Counted from the stretch's first letter, positions 24,788 to 32,847 are shown. The stretch is DNA of 64,000 nucleotides from Verrucomicrobia bacterium UBA3841 (GCA_002392765.1 DGHT01000010.1:51562-115561); one strand, 5' to 3'. The notes: a model not told the origin generated them from the letters alone. Program-made: numbers and translations.

Positions 24788-25215
24788 TAACGATTCAATC
24801 ATTTTCGTACAGGGCTCCGCCGCAAGAGGTGGCGGATGGTTTTGTGTTTGACTGCCGGATGCTTGTCAATCCGGGACGTGAAGAGCGATTCCGCAATCTT
24901 ACGGGATTGGATTCATCTGTCCAAGATTTCTTCAAGCAACACACAGATGAAATTGAGGGTTTTCTCCGGCCCATAAAGTCGCTTGTCGGATTCGCCATAA
25001 AAGAGTATGGTCGAAAAGGACATGCAAACATGACGATGTCTTTTGGCTGCATGGGCGGACAGCACAGAAGCGTCTATTGTGCTGAACGTCTGGCAGAATG
25101 GCTGCGTTCATCTATGCATACGCAAGTTACGACGAGGCATTTTGCAATTGCATCCAAATTTCCTGAACTACTGCACCGTGCGAAGGGAGGGAGACGGACA
25201 TGCGGACAAAAATAG
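24778..25215 (+). CDS. Free-standing RapZ C-terminal domain protein
   Basis: This 145-residue protein matches only the C-terminal RNA-binding half of RapZ: FDCRMLVNPGREERFRNLTG, LDSSVQDFF, and MSFGCMGGQHRSVYCAERLA, where RapZ has GCTGGQHRSV. The P-loop kinase-like N-terminal half is absent. In E. coli the C-terminal domain binds the small RNAs GlmY/GlmZ and a sugar-phosphate signal. A free-standing version next to a phosphoesterase suggests a nucleotide or RNA-related pair, but this is inference. The ATG at 24778 or a GTG at 24784 could be the start. It overlaps the next gene by 16 bases. Confidence 0.85.
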   Translation: MYVITIQSFSYRAPPQEVADGFVFDCRMLVNPGREERFRNLTGLDSSVQDFFKQHTDEIEGFLRPIKSLVGFAIKEYGRKGHANMTMSFGCMGGQHRSVYCAERLAEWLRSSMHTQVTTRHFAIASKFPELLHRAKGGRRTCGQK

Positions 25216-26321
25216 TGATTGCGATGTTCATTGGCTTCGCGCTCGGAGCATCACTGATGACTGCAATTCGTTCGTTTCCTCAGCGTGAGATGCCAAAAGC
25301 CGAGCCGGTGGACAAATGCCAGGTTGCAAAGATAGCGACGGAATGGTTCAAAAACCATTATCAAAATGTGAAGTTACGCAACCCCGTGGTGACGGATGAT
25401 GGCACGGTGATTTCTGGGGAGGTTGTGTATCGCGACGGAATGTTCAGCCCATATGGATTGGAAATTGTCGTCTGCCCCTCAAACGAAATAATTGTGGTTC
25501 GTGGCACGTGTCCTGTCGAGATTCGGAAAGGGCGTATTGCGGATATGCGCGAGTTTGCCGTCCGCGCCGACTTCAAGATGCGTGAGTCTATCGCAACACT
25601 TTATTTTGACGCGGAGGGAAGTCTGCGCTGTCGGGCGTCCATGCCGTTCGATGCGCTGTTGATTGACGCAGAGGAAGCGATGTGGATGCTGGCCGCATCT
25701 ATTGAAAGCAAGCTCCTTTCGTGCGAAGGTGCGGCAAAGCGGGTGTGCGATGAAGAGTGTTCACCGACTGTGGCGGTGGGGGATATCAAGGAATTTCATT
25801 TGCTCGCCGAGGACTATCTGCGCAATAGCTCGTGCGAGTACGATTCAGGCCGCTTTGCCGCATACGAAGGGCTGCCGCCGGTCGAGGACGTCGTAAAACA
25901 ATGGTTTGACAAAGAACAGGGATATTATGAAATGCACCGCGATCCATGTACAACGCGTTTCAGCGGGTTCTGGCGATATATGGACGATGACTATTTCGAC
26001 ATGGTGTGCTATCGCGTCGATATCGCGACTAGAACCCTGGTCGGAATGTGCCATTGCCCGCTCTCGTTGCAGGGCGATGGCGGACATGACGAGATAGTTG
26101 GGCTGGTGTCCGATTTCAACTCGCGGCATGACAGGGCCTCGCTCAAGATGGATTTGGATGCTGGGCGTCTGACCACGCAGTACGAGATGCCTGTTTCCCT
26201 GTTGCGGCGTCCACGATCTCAAGCCCGTTTTAGAAACGTCGCTATCGACATGACCAGTCTCCCTGACAAGGCACTCGTTGAAATATACGAGAAACTTCGA
26301 TGGATTTTGGGCGCTAAATGA
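25200..26321 (+). CDS. Exported or membrane-anchored protein with two YbjN-like halves
   Basis: 373 residues. The N-terminus (MRTKIVIAMFIGFALGASLM) is one hydrophobic helix, either a signal anchor or a signal peptide. Two halves look alike: one with ADFKMRESIATLYFDAEGSLRC followed by ASMPFDALL, the other with SRHDRASLKMDLDAGRLTTQ followed by YEMPVSLL. Both have a charged helix, a D..G.L strand, a MP motif and a closing helix, as in YbjN-like (type III secretion chaperone-fold) domains. I found no catalytic motif. The similarity is by eye and the function is unknown. It overlaps the RapZ-like gene and is 11 bases from the next gene, which has a related middle region. Confidence 0.55.
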   Translation: MRTKIVIAMFIGFALGASLMTAIRSFPQREMPKAEPVDKCQVAKIATEWFKNHYQNVKLRNPVVTDDGTVISGEVVYRDGMFSPYGLEIVVCPSNEIIVVRGTCPVEIRKGRIADMREFAVRADFKMRESIATLYFDAEGSLRCRASMPFDALLIDAEEAMWMLAASIESKLLSCEGAAKRVCDEECSPTVAVGDIKEFHLLAEDYLRNSSCEYDSGRFAAYEGLPPVEDVVKQWFDKEQGYYEMHRDPCTTRFSGFWRYMDDDYFDMVCYRVDIATRTLVGMCHCPLSLQGDGGHDEIVGLVSDFNSRHDRASLKMDLDAGRLTTQYEMPVSLLRRPRSQARFRNVAIDMTSLPDKALVEIYEKLRWILGAK

Positions 26322-26332
26322 GGTAGGCAGTT

Positions 26333-27286
26333 ATGAAGTATGTTGTTACAAGATTGTTAATCGGAATGATGACTGCGTGTGCCGGCTGCCTTGCGCTCAA
26401 GGCGGAAACGCAGTCCGATGATCCGTCATCTACAACCAATGGACAGGAGTTGGAGCGTTGGATGAATGCATCTAGAACTGCGTTCACGGCGGTGACGAAC
26501 AGCATTGGGAGAGTTGAATTCGACGTTTCCCTGCTGGGGATGGCAGGGGTTTATCCCACATTGACCGTCAAGTTGTATGCCGAAGAAGATTACATCGTAT
26601 CTCGGTGCGAGTTGCCAGTGATTATCCAGGCGGAAAACTGCGATGCGTTGATTCGGCTGTTTGATGGTCGCACGGCTCAAGCGCCCGCGTTCACCTATAA
26701 GGTGGATCGGATAAAGGGACTGGCATGGTGCGAAAGCACTACACCCATAGGTCTGTGTGGAGATCCGTTGCATTGCGACAGCTGTCGTCGGGCTTTTGTA
26801 AATCTGGCCATCATGCGCGTTGCAAGGGAAATAGGCTCATGCTCAAAGGAAATCGCCCAAATCGTCGGTGTAGATGGGGCTGGGAATCCTGAGATTGGAC
26901 GATTGCGGCAAGCCGTTGCAGCTGGGGACGGACAGGCGTGTGCCGACCTTGGAGATGCATACAATCGCGGACTTGGCGTTGCGTTAGACAGAGAGAAAGC
27001 GGTTTCGTTCTACCAGCTTGGTGTCGCAAGGACGAACGCAGATGCTATGGTTGGACTCGCGGATGCCTACCGGCGAGGTGATGTCATCGAACATAATGAG
27101 GACGAGGCAATGAAACTTTATCGCCGTGCGGCGCGAATGGGTAACATAGTAGCGATTATCATGGTCGGTGGCACAGGCGAGGAATCGTGTGACACCCTAG
27201 GAACGCGATCCAGCTCCGTTTCAAACAATGTTAGTACAAAAGTGTCTTCACGAAATAAACTATCTGTTAGCCACAACCTTGAATGA
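26333..27286 (+). CDS. Exported Sel1-repeat protein with YbjN-like region
   Basis: 317 residues with a signal peptide (MKYVVTRLLIGMMTACAGCL; TACAGC resembles a lipobox, so it may be a lipoprotein). The middle region (VEFDVSLLGMAGVYPTLTVK, SRCELPVIIQ) resembles the neighbouring protein. At residues about 195-285 there are Sel1 repeats: AVAAGDGQACADLGDAYNRG, EKAVSFYQLGVARTNADAMV, and EAMKLYRRAARMGN. The tail after residue 285 is Ser/Asn-rich and of different character. Sel1 proteins are protein-binding scaffolds. A partnership with the previous gene is inferred from synteny and shared sequence style. Confidence 0.65.
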   Translation: MKYVVTRLLIGMMTACAGCLALKAETQSDDPSSTTNGQELERWMNASRTAFTAVTNSIGRVEFDVSLLGMAGVYPTLTVKLYAEEDYIVSRCELPVIIQAENCDALIRLFDGRTAQAPAFTYKVDRIKGLAWCESTTPIGLCGDPLHCDSCRRAFVNLAIMRVAREIGSCSKEIAQIVGVDGAGNPEIGRLRQAVAAGDGQACADLGDAYNRGLGVALDREKAVSFYQLGVARTNADAMVGLADAYRRGDVIEHNEDEAMKLYRRAARMGNIVAIIMVGGTGEESCDTLGTRSSSVSNNVSTKVSSRNKLSVSHNLE

Positions 27287-27342
27287 GATTGTCACATTTT
27301 TCCGATGGAGGTGTCTATCTCTCACAGAACAGTGGAGGTGGT

Positions 27343-27864
27343 ATGGACATCAGAAAGACACTTGAAGAAGCCAAGCGTAAAGTCGCCGAGGGAGGAAAGG
27401 CTATCGATCAGAAGATTGAAAAGAGTCTGTGTCGTTCCCTTCTGCTACTCGGCGATGCGCTTCTTATGCAGGAATGCGCTTGCGCCTTAACATCTTTGTA
27501 AGGCGCGAGGGGCTATTCTACGCAAAGCTTCAGATTTACAGAGGAAGGTACGATTGGAACGCTTGTTCAGATAGGCAATCAGGGCGAGGGGTGGAAGCAG
27601 AAGTTTGCGGCTACTCTTGGCGGCCAGCAGATTGCCGTGAATGTAAGGATGTTTCCGAAAGGTGACGATCTTGATGTTTCGATTGACTGCGGGAAGTGGG
27701 TGGACAAGGCATTGTCTGGCGTGTTGGCATGGACGGTCTTTGCACCGCTTGTGGCACTGCCCGTTGTAGGCTTCTGGCGGCAAAAGCGGTTGACCGAGCG
27801 CATGGAGTGCGAGATTCTTGAATGGATCGCCGCCCGTCATCGTGCGGGGTGCATTGATGTATAG
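27343..27864 (+). pseudogene. Broken gene for a small membrane protein of unknown family
   Basis: An ATG at 27343 with GGAGGTGG before it opens a frame that stops at TAA 27499-27501. The same frame continues without a start from 27502 and ends at 27864. The upstream part (MDIRKTLEEAKRKVAEGGKA) and the downstream part (NQGEGWKQKFAATLGGQQIA, VSIDCGKWVDKALSG, then a hydrophobic hairpin VLAWTVFAPLVALPVVGFW) look like two ends of one protein. Between about 27470 and 27540 another frame reads REGLFYAKLQIY, which would fit the missing link, so two compensating frameshifts or an in-frame stop are likely. Alternatively there may be two small genes, the second starting at GTG 27637. Confidence 0.55.
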
Positions 27865-27890
27865 GCGACACAGAGAAAAGGAGAAACGGA

Positions 27891-28493
27891 ATGTCAGACG
27901 ACTTTATGGAGGAAGAGTTCGAGCGTGACCGGAACGAGGCGTTTCGGTTGAGCGAACTGGTGGAAGCAAGATGCCCTTGGGATGTCGTAAAGAGGCATTT
28001 CCCGGACTTGGATCGAGTCGAATTGGTCGTGTCGGTCAATGAGTATGACGGGGGCAGATTGTCGCGATGGCTGGAGATTTATGGCAACGGGGATAGGTGG
28101 CATATAAGCCTAAAGCCGAAATGGATAGATGAAGTGTTGTCCGATGGCGAGGCGCGGGCAGAAATGAAGCGGCAAGGCGTCGTGGATATCATGCGTGTAG
28201 CGGCTTCTGTAGCGTATCCGCAAAAGATGGCAACTTTTTGCGGTTGCAATCGCAGAAAGTTTGTTGTATACTATTTGACGAAAGGAATGGACCGACATGT
28301 ATATCACAAGAGATTTGGAGAGAGCAATAGCAGAGGCGATTCACGGCGGAAAGGTTGTGATTCTATATGGCTCAAGGCAGACAGGCAAGACCACGCTTGT
28401 CGAGCGTCTGCTGTCGGCGGAGGATGTCCGAGAAGGTGGCGTTGTGACGCTTTCCGGAGATGTCAGGGACGAGCGCGAACTGCTTGCGTATGA
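27891..28493 (+). CDS. Hypothetical protein, C-terminus runs into the next gene
   Basis: The first ~120 residues look like genuine protein (SELVEARCPWDVVKRHFPDL, ELVVSVNEYDGG, LEIYGNGDRWHISLKPKWID). I do not recognise the family. After about residue 125 the reading frame passes through a promoter-like sequence (28244-28272) and then 197 bases into the next gene in another frame, giving an Arg/Cys-rich tail unlike the rest. I infer that the original stop codon was lost by a small deletion or frameshift, so the real protein probably ends near 28230-28280. A good ribosome site (AAAGGAGAAA) precedes the start. Confidence 0.5.
   Translation: MSDDFMEEEFERDRNEAFRLSELVEARCPWDVVKRHFPDLDRVELVVSVNEYDGGRLSRWLEIYGNGDRWHISLKPKWIDEVLSDGEARAEMKRQGVVDIMRVAASVAYPQKMATFCGCNRRKFVVYYLTKGMDRHVYHKRFGESNSRGDSRRKGCDSIWLKADRQDHACRASAVGGGCPRRWRCDAFRRCQGRARTACV
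28244..28272 (+). promoter_or_regulatory. Sigma-70-like promoter of the AAA-DUF4143 gene
   Basis: TTGCAA and TATACT are separated by exactly 17 bases. The -10 lies 24 bases before the ATG at 28297, which also has AAAGGA at 28281. It lies inside the tail of the preceding reading frame. Confidence 0.65.
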
Positions 28494-29469
28494 AACAATG
28501 ACGCCGGAAAAGGCCCGTTCCATCATCGGGGAGGCCAAGACGCTGTTTGTGGATGAAGCGCAGAAGATACAAGACATTGGCTTGACGCTCAAAATCATTC
28601 ACGACAGGTTGAAGGATGTGCGCGTGGTTGCGACGGGATCGTCATCGTTTGAATTGTCTGAGGAAGTGGGCGAACCGTTGACGGGACGCATGGATGAATA
28701 TGTTCTTTCGCCGCTTTCGTTTTCTGAGTTGGCCAGACATTCGAGTGCGGTTGTCGAACGCAATTCACTGGCCATTCGCCTGCTCTACGGTTCATATCCA
28801 GACGTGGTGAAGTGTGTCTCGGACGAGAAGCGCAGACGTACTCTCAAAAGTCTCTGTTCAGCTTACCTGTTCAAGGATGTACTCAAATGGCAGAGCCTGA
28901 AAAACTCCGACATGCTTGGAAAACTTGTCAAGGCGCTTGCGCTTCAGGTCGGCGGCGAGGTGTCGTACAAGGAAGTCGGAGATTTGATCGGGATTGACAA
29001 TGAGACTGTCGGAACGTACGTCGAACGGCTTGAAAAGGCATTTGTCGTGTTCCGTCTGCCAGCCTTCTCGAGAAACATTCGCAACGAGCTTAAGAAGTCC
29101 AAGAAGATATATTTCTGCGACACGGGCATCCGAAATGCCGTCATTGGCAATTTTCTTCCTTTAGATTCCCGGGAGGACACAGGTCACCTTTTTGAGAACT
29201 ACGTGATCGCCGAGCGTTTGAAGAACAATAGATTGCGAGACCGGGACGTGCAGACGTTCTTTTGGCGCGTGAAGGGGAGCGGCACGAATGAAATCGACTA
29301 TTTGGAGGAATCGGCGGAAAAAGGCCTTGTGGCGTATGAGTTCAAATGGAATCCGGCTAAGGCGGCGAAATCGAAATGTCCGAAGGTTTTTGCCGAAGCC
29401 TATCCGGATGCGCGATGGCAGTGCATTTCGCGCGAGAACTACGTCGAGTTCGTGACGGGGATGATCTGA
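28297..29469 (+). CDS. AAA ATPase with C-terminal DUF4143 nuclease-like domain
   Basis: The 390-residue protein belongs to the AAA_14/DUF4143 family. Walker A is YGSRQTGKTTLVERL, Walker B TLFVDEAQKIQD, and sensor VATGSSSFELSEEVGEPLTG followed by RMDEYVLSPLSF. The C-terminal DUF4143 domain has IYFCDTGIRNAVIG and TNEIDYLEE...AYEFKW, a PD-(D/E)xK-like arrangement. These ATPases are very common, often mobile, and their function is unsettled; a link to toxin-antitoxin or defence activity is often proposed. It has its own promoter and looks intact. Confidence 0.9.
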   Translation: MYITRDLERAIAEAIHGGKVVILYGSRQTGKTTLVERLLSAEDVREGGVVTLSGDVRDERELLAYETMTPEKARSIIGEAKTLFVDEAQKIQDIGLTLKIIHDRLKDVRVVATGSSSFELSEEVGEPLTGRMDEYVLSPLSFSELARHSSAVVERNSLAIRLLYGSYPDVVKCVSDEKRRRTLKSLCSAYLFKDVLKWQSLKNSDMLGKLVKALALQVGGEVSYKEVGDLIGIDNETVGTYVERLEKAFVVFRLPAFSRNIRNELKKSKKIYFCDTGIRNAVIGNFLPLDSREDTGHLFENYVIAERLKNNRLRDRDVQTFFWRVKGSGTNEIDYLEESAEKGLVAYEFKWNPAKAAKSKCPKVFAEAYPDARWQCISRENYVEFVTGMI

Positions 29470-29541
29470 TGGGCGCTGTGTCATATCTATGATGTGCAGG
29501 TGTCTATGCTCCATAGATTGAGTTGAAGAAGGAGCTTCGCC

Positions 29542-29916
29542 ATGAAGATACAATGTCTGCCGAGAAAGGAGGGGTTGAAGTCGCCGAATTTGCTGTGCCT
29601 GACATTCGACGATGTGACGGACTACTCAGATCTGTACGACGGCGACAAGGTGGCGAAGTTCCGCCCGGTCATGGCGCAGAAGATTCTAAAGCACGTCGGA
29701 CATGGCAGTTGGCCGGTCCTCATCCATTGCACGGAGGGTGTCTCGCGCAGCGGCGCAGTCGCCAGCGTCCTTGACCACTACTGGAACTTCGTCTGGGACC
29801 ATAAGCCGGAAGACCACGAGTATTTCAAGCGGGTGAACCCTAAAATCTCCCCCAACCAGGTCGTGGAGGAGATATTCACGGAGTACATTGAGAATGGATA
29901 CTTGGAGGAAAATTGA
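29542..29916 (+). CDS. Small cysteine-based protein tyrosine phosphatase-like protein
   Basis: 124 residues with the signature IHCTEGVSRSGAV: His62, nucleophile Cys63, five residues, Arg69, Ser70. This is the C-x5-R loop of dual-specificity and tyrosine phosphatases. Upstream FDDVTDYSDL could supply the general-acid Asp. The C-terminal segment (NPKISPNQVVEEIF) resembles that of small DSP-like proteins encoded in mobile regions. The start ATG has AAGGAG nine bases before it. It lies one base before the FtsI-like gene, so the two are probably co-expressed. Confidence 0.85.
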   Translation: MKIQCLPRKEGLKSPNLLCLTFDDVTDYSDLYDGDKVAKFRPVMAQKILKHVGHGSWPVLIHCTEGVSRSGAVASVLDHYWNFVWDHKPEDHEYFKRVNPKISPNQVVEEIFTEYIENGYLEEN

Positions 29917-29917
29917 A

Positions 29918-31534
29918 ATGAAAAAGAGCAAAGCAACTATCATCGTACTGCTGGTTGCGGCTGCGGCGTCGGCGGCTGCTGGGTTATGGTTCTGCCGACG
30001 CTGCCATTTGATTCAACGCGCGGCAGCGTTGTTCAGGCCGACGGGCAGAGAATCTGGCGAGTTCGGGATGACGGCAAGGCGCGGGAGGATTTTGGCCGCA
30101 GATGGATCGCCGCTGGCGTATACTGAACGCGCGTGGCGTTTCCTGATCGACCCCGTTGTCGCAGAGCATCACAAGATCGATTCCGCCGATTGCCGCGAGG
30201 CGGCACAGGGGCTGGGTGTAGAGGAGCCGCACATGGCGGCATCTTTGGCCCGCAGGGATTCACGCTACATCTTTCTTCGGGATGCCGATGGCAACGACCC
30301 GGCAGCGGCTTATTTCGAACGAAACAGGAAATGGCTGAGGAAATGTGTCGGTATCATCCGCGAACCGGTGCAGAAGCGCGTCTATCCTCTTGGCGAGACA
30401 GCGACGGCATTGGTCGGTTTCATGCGCGGCGGCGCGTGTACTGACACTCCGCAAGGGGCTGGAGGTATTGAATGGTCTTTCGACAAGGCGCTTGCAGGGA
30501 CAAACGGCGCATACGAAGCCGGCCTCAGCCCGGACGAACGCGCCACTCCGCCACCTGGAGCAGACATCCGCACGACCATCGTCCCCGGCGTTCAGAAGGC
30601 TGTGTGGGGCACCCTTGCCGCAGCCTGCGCGACGAACGGCGCGGAGTCTGCGTTTGCGCTCGTGATGAAGATTCCGTCCGGCGAGATCGCAGCGATGGCG
30701 TCGTGGCCGTCGTTCAATCCGTCGATGCGCAGGGATCTTGACAAGTGGGATGCGTCAATGGCGGTGAACCGCGCCTCACAGACGGTGTTCGAGCCCGGCG
30801 GACTCGTCAAGCCGCTCACGTACGCAATCGCCCTGGATTCCGGCGTACTTGCAGAGGATGCGAAAATCGACCAGGAGAACGGGGCGTGGGAATACAACGG
30901 GGAAACATTCAGAGACGAAACGACCAATTCCGTGACGATAGCCGAGGCCGTCGAAAAGAGCCTCGACATCGCGGCGGGCAAGACGGCCTGTTTGATTGGC
31001 CCGGAGAAGTTCCATGCCGCACTCCGGCGCTTCGGCTTCGGCGGGAAAACCCGTACGGCGGGGATTCCAGGCGAGGAGGCGGGCATTCTCGCCTCGAAGC
31101 CTGAACGCTGGGACACGACCACGGCCATGCGCGTCGGCACGGGCTACGGATTTGCCGCCACGGGGCTTCAAGTCGCGCAGGCATACGCGACGCTTGCAAA
31201 CCACGGCACGTTTGTGCGTCCAGTTTTGATTGCAGGCGAGGCTAGTTCGTCCGCGACCAATGGCTCGGAGCAGGTTGTGTCGCCAGCTGCTGCCGATGCA
31301 ATTGTGAGGATGCTCAAGACCCCGATGCCATCGACAGTTCAGATGTGCGAACACGACCGCGAGACTGGTCGATCCGTCTATTCGTCAACAAATTACATCG
31401 CCTCATGCGCGGGGTACTGTCCCGCCGACAAGCCCGAATATGTGGTTGTGGTATCGTTTTCAAAGCCACGTTCTGCACATACTGGCGATGAGATAGCAAA
31501 GCCCGTTTTTCAGTTGATAGTCGACTCTTTATGA
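29918..31534 (+). CDS. FtsI/PBP2-like protein lacking all transpeptidase motifs (pseudoenzyme)
   Basis: 538 residues. An N-terminal membrane helix (ATIIVLLVAAAASAAAGLWF) is followed by a PBP dimer-type segment (TARRGRILAADGSPLAYTE) and a transpeptidase-like domain of FtsI layout. In active enzymes the nucleophile lies in EPGSTFKP; here residues 292-299 are EPGGLVKP, so the Ser is Gly295. The SxN motif is Ser348-Leu-Asp350, and the KTG motif is Glu482-Thr-Gly. Flanking family features are retained (TGYGFAATGLQVAQAYATLA; CAGYCPADKPEYVVVV), so the fold is probably intact but inactive as a transpeptidase. I infer a regulatory or decoy role, perhaps binding divisome or elongasome partners. It follows the phosphatase-like gene by one base. 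Confidence 0.85.
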   Translation: MKKSKATIIVLLVAAAASAAAGLWFCRRCHLIQRAAALFRPTGRESGEFGMTARRGRILAADGSPLAYTERAWRFLIDPVVAEHHKIDSADCREAAQGLGVEEPHMAASLARRDSRYIFLRDADGNDPAAAYFERNRKWLRKCVGIIREPVQKRVYPLGETATALVGFMRGGACTDTPQGAGGIEWSFDKALAGTNGAYEAGLSPDERATPPPGADIRTTIVPGVQKAVWGTLAAACATNGAESAFALVMKIPSGEIAAMASWPSFNPSMRRDLDKWDASMAVNRASQTVFEPGGLVKPLTYAIALDSGVLAEDAKIDQENGAWEYNGETFRDETTNSVTIAEAVEKSLDIAAGKTACLIGPEKFHAALRRFGFGGKTRTAGIPGEEAGILASKPERWDTTTAMRVGTGYGFAATGLQVAQAYATLANHGTFVRPVLIAGEASSSATNGSEQVVSPAAADAIVRMLKTPMPSTVQMCEHDRETGRSVYSSTNYIASCAGYCPADKPEYVVVVSFSKPRSAHTGDEIAKPVFQLIVDSL

Positions 31535-31690
31535 CATACTGCTCAAAAGAGACAGGGCTGGTGTGGTGGGACAATATCTCGCTTCGACTATTCTGTTGTC
31601 TCTGCTTTAATGGATTTGTACAGCTCATGTACTCTCCCTTCTCACGCAACTCTCCCTCATCAAATCAACACCCCCATCCCATGCATCGTT

Positions 31691-31790
31691 AAGATTTTCC
31701 GCATAAGATTCTCATTCCGCATTGCTTATGTGTAGGGTATAAACAGCAAACCACACCCCCAAATAAGATTTTCCGCACAAGATTCTCATT
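31691..31790 (+). repeat. Two 26-bp direct repeats in a 328-bp gene-free spacer
   Basis: The spacer 31535-31862 holds no gene that I can see. Copies at 31691-31716 and 31765-31790 begin AAGATTTTCCGC and end AAGATTCTCATT with one internal difference, 74 bp apart. Each contains AAGATT twice. The second copy ends seven bases before a TATAAT, where a repressor or activator would act. Confidence 0.75.
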
Positions 31791-31793
31791 TTA

Positions 31794-31802
31794 TGGTATA
31801 AT
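31794..31802 (+). promoter_or_regulatory. Extended -10 promoter upstream of the gene at 31863
   Basis: TGGTATAAT is a perfect extended -10. The -35 region falls inside the second 26-bp direct repeat and is poor, so the promoter may depend on an activator or be blocked by a repressor. The ATG lies about 60 bases downstream. Confidence 0.6.
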
Positions 31803-31862
31803 ATGGCATGTGAAGCGGAATTGGAAAGGTTTTTGATGGTTATATAAGGATAAGGATGGAGT

Positions 31863-32729
31863 ATGGCAGCGACCAAATATAAACATTCGGCATACTGGTA
31901 TGCGTATCACTACGGCTGGACGTACAGCGAGGCGAAAACGCTGGTCGGGCAATATATCGACATGCATACATATCGTCCGCGCATGAAAAGGCGTCCCGAC
32001 GGCGAATTCCATCCTGAGGACTGGCTAAAATGGCGCAATACGCCAAAAGTGTTCGACTCGAAGACAAACCCTCTCCTTCTCTGCGCCTTCGCCATGGCTG
32101 ATGTCGGGATCTACATGCGCGACAAAATCGCGAAATTCGCCGATCCGGTCGAGCGCGATCTAATGAAACGCGAACTGATGCAGAAATTGAGGCGCTGCCG
32201 CCGTCCGTTCTACTACGCACGCGAGACGGAGCGTCGCCGCGAACTCGCCGCCGCAAGGCGCAAGATAACGCGGCGCAGAACAACCGCCCCGATGCCTACC
32301 GCCGACGACATCCGCGCGGCGTGGGAAGCGCGCAAGTCGTCGCGAGAGGCGATGATCCGCCTTGGCGGAATCATGCACGACCTCGAATGCTACGTGGACA
32401 ACTGCCTCAAATTCGACGAGAACGGGAATGTCGCCGGACGCAACGGCGGCATCAGACAGTGGCTGAAAGACAACGTCCCGGAGCTGTCGTGCAAATACAA
32501 GACGCTCATGCGCTACAAAGCGATGGCTATTCGCGTAAGGCAGGCGACAAATACGTTCGATCCCATCCCGACGTCCGAACTTCTCGACGAAAAGCCGCGC
32601 AACAAGGTCCTTTCCGCGATTCTGTCGGATACGGAGCCTGTGTTTTCGCATATTGTCGTCGAATTGGAGCGCATGCTCTCGCCGGACACGGTGTTTTTGG
32701 ACAAGCCGAAAATCCTCAATACCCGTTAA
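31863..32729 (+). CDS. Hypothetical basic protein, 288 residues
   Basis: I do not recognise the family. The N-terminus is aromatic-rich (KHSAYWYAYHYGWTYSEAKT). The middle is strongly basic (MKRELMQKLRRCRRPFYYAR, AARRKITRRRTT) and predicted helical. A later segment, GGIRQWLKDNVPELSCKYKT followed by LMRYKAMAIRVRQA, resembles a DNA-binding helix pair of the type seen in plasmid or phage regulators, but this is only a visual impression. There is no signal peptide or membrane helix. It has its own promoter with paired operator-like repeats and a terminator-like hairpin behind it, so it is a single-gene unit at the right edge of the island. Confidence 0.6.
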   Translation: MAATKYKHSAYWYAYHYGWTYSEAKTLVGQYIDMHTYRPRMKRRPDGEFHPEDWLKWRNTPKVFDSKTNPLLLCAFAMADVGIYMRDKIAKFADPVERDLMKRELMQKLRRCRRPFYYARETERRRELAAARRKITRRRTTAPMPTADDIRAAWEARKSSREAMIRLGGIMHDLECYVDNCLKFDENGNVAGRNGGIRQWLKDNVPELSCKYKTLMRYKAMAIRVRQATNTFDPIPTSELLDEKPRNKVLSAILSDTEPVFSHIVVELERMLSPDTVFLDKPKILNTR

Positions 32730-32776
32730 ACAGGTGGAGTATCCTGCTCCGTCATGTATATGCGTCAAGCCGGGGA

Positions 32777-32811
32777 GCTGCGGGATTCGATGTTCCCGCA
32801 GCGCGCCTTTT
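32777..32811 (+). terminator. Intrinsic terminator-like hairpin
   Basis: A perfect nine-pair stem GCTGCGGGA / TCCCGCAGC (32777-32785 and 32794-32802) with an eight-base loop is followed by GCGCC and TTTT at 32808. The T tract is short and offset, so termination may be partial. Just before it (about 32733-32750), GGAGTATCCTGCTCCGTC is a degenerate copy of the interspersed hairpin family. Confidence 0.6.
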
Positions 32812-32847
32812 CCAAAAATCGTCCATCATTCCGGCAAAATGCGCATC

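Noticed and set aside
20009..32729. An integrated prophage or integrative element with defined ends
   Set aside because: I found no integrase, structural phage gene, conjugation gene, tRNA target or flanking att-like repeat; only composition and gene content suggest an island.
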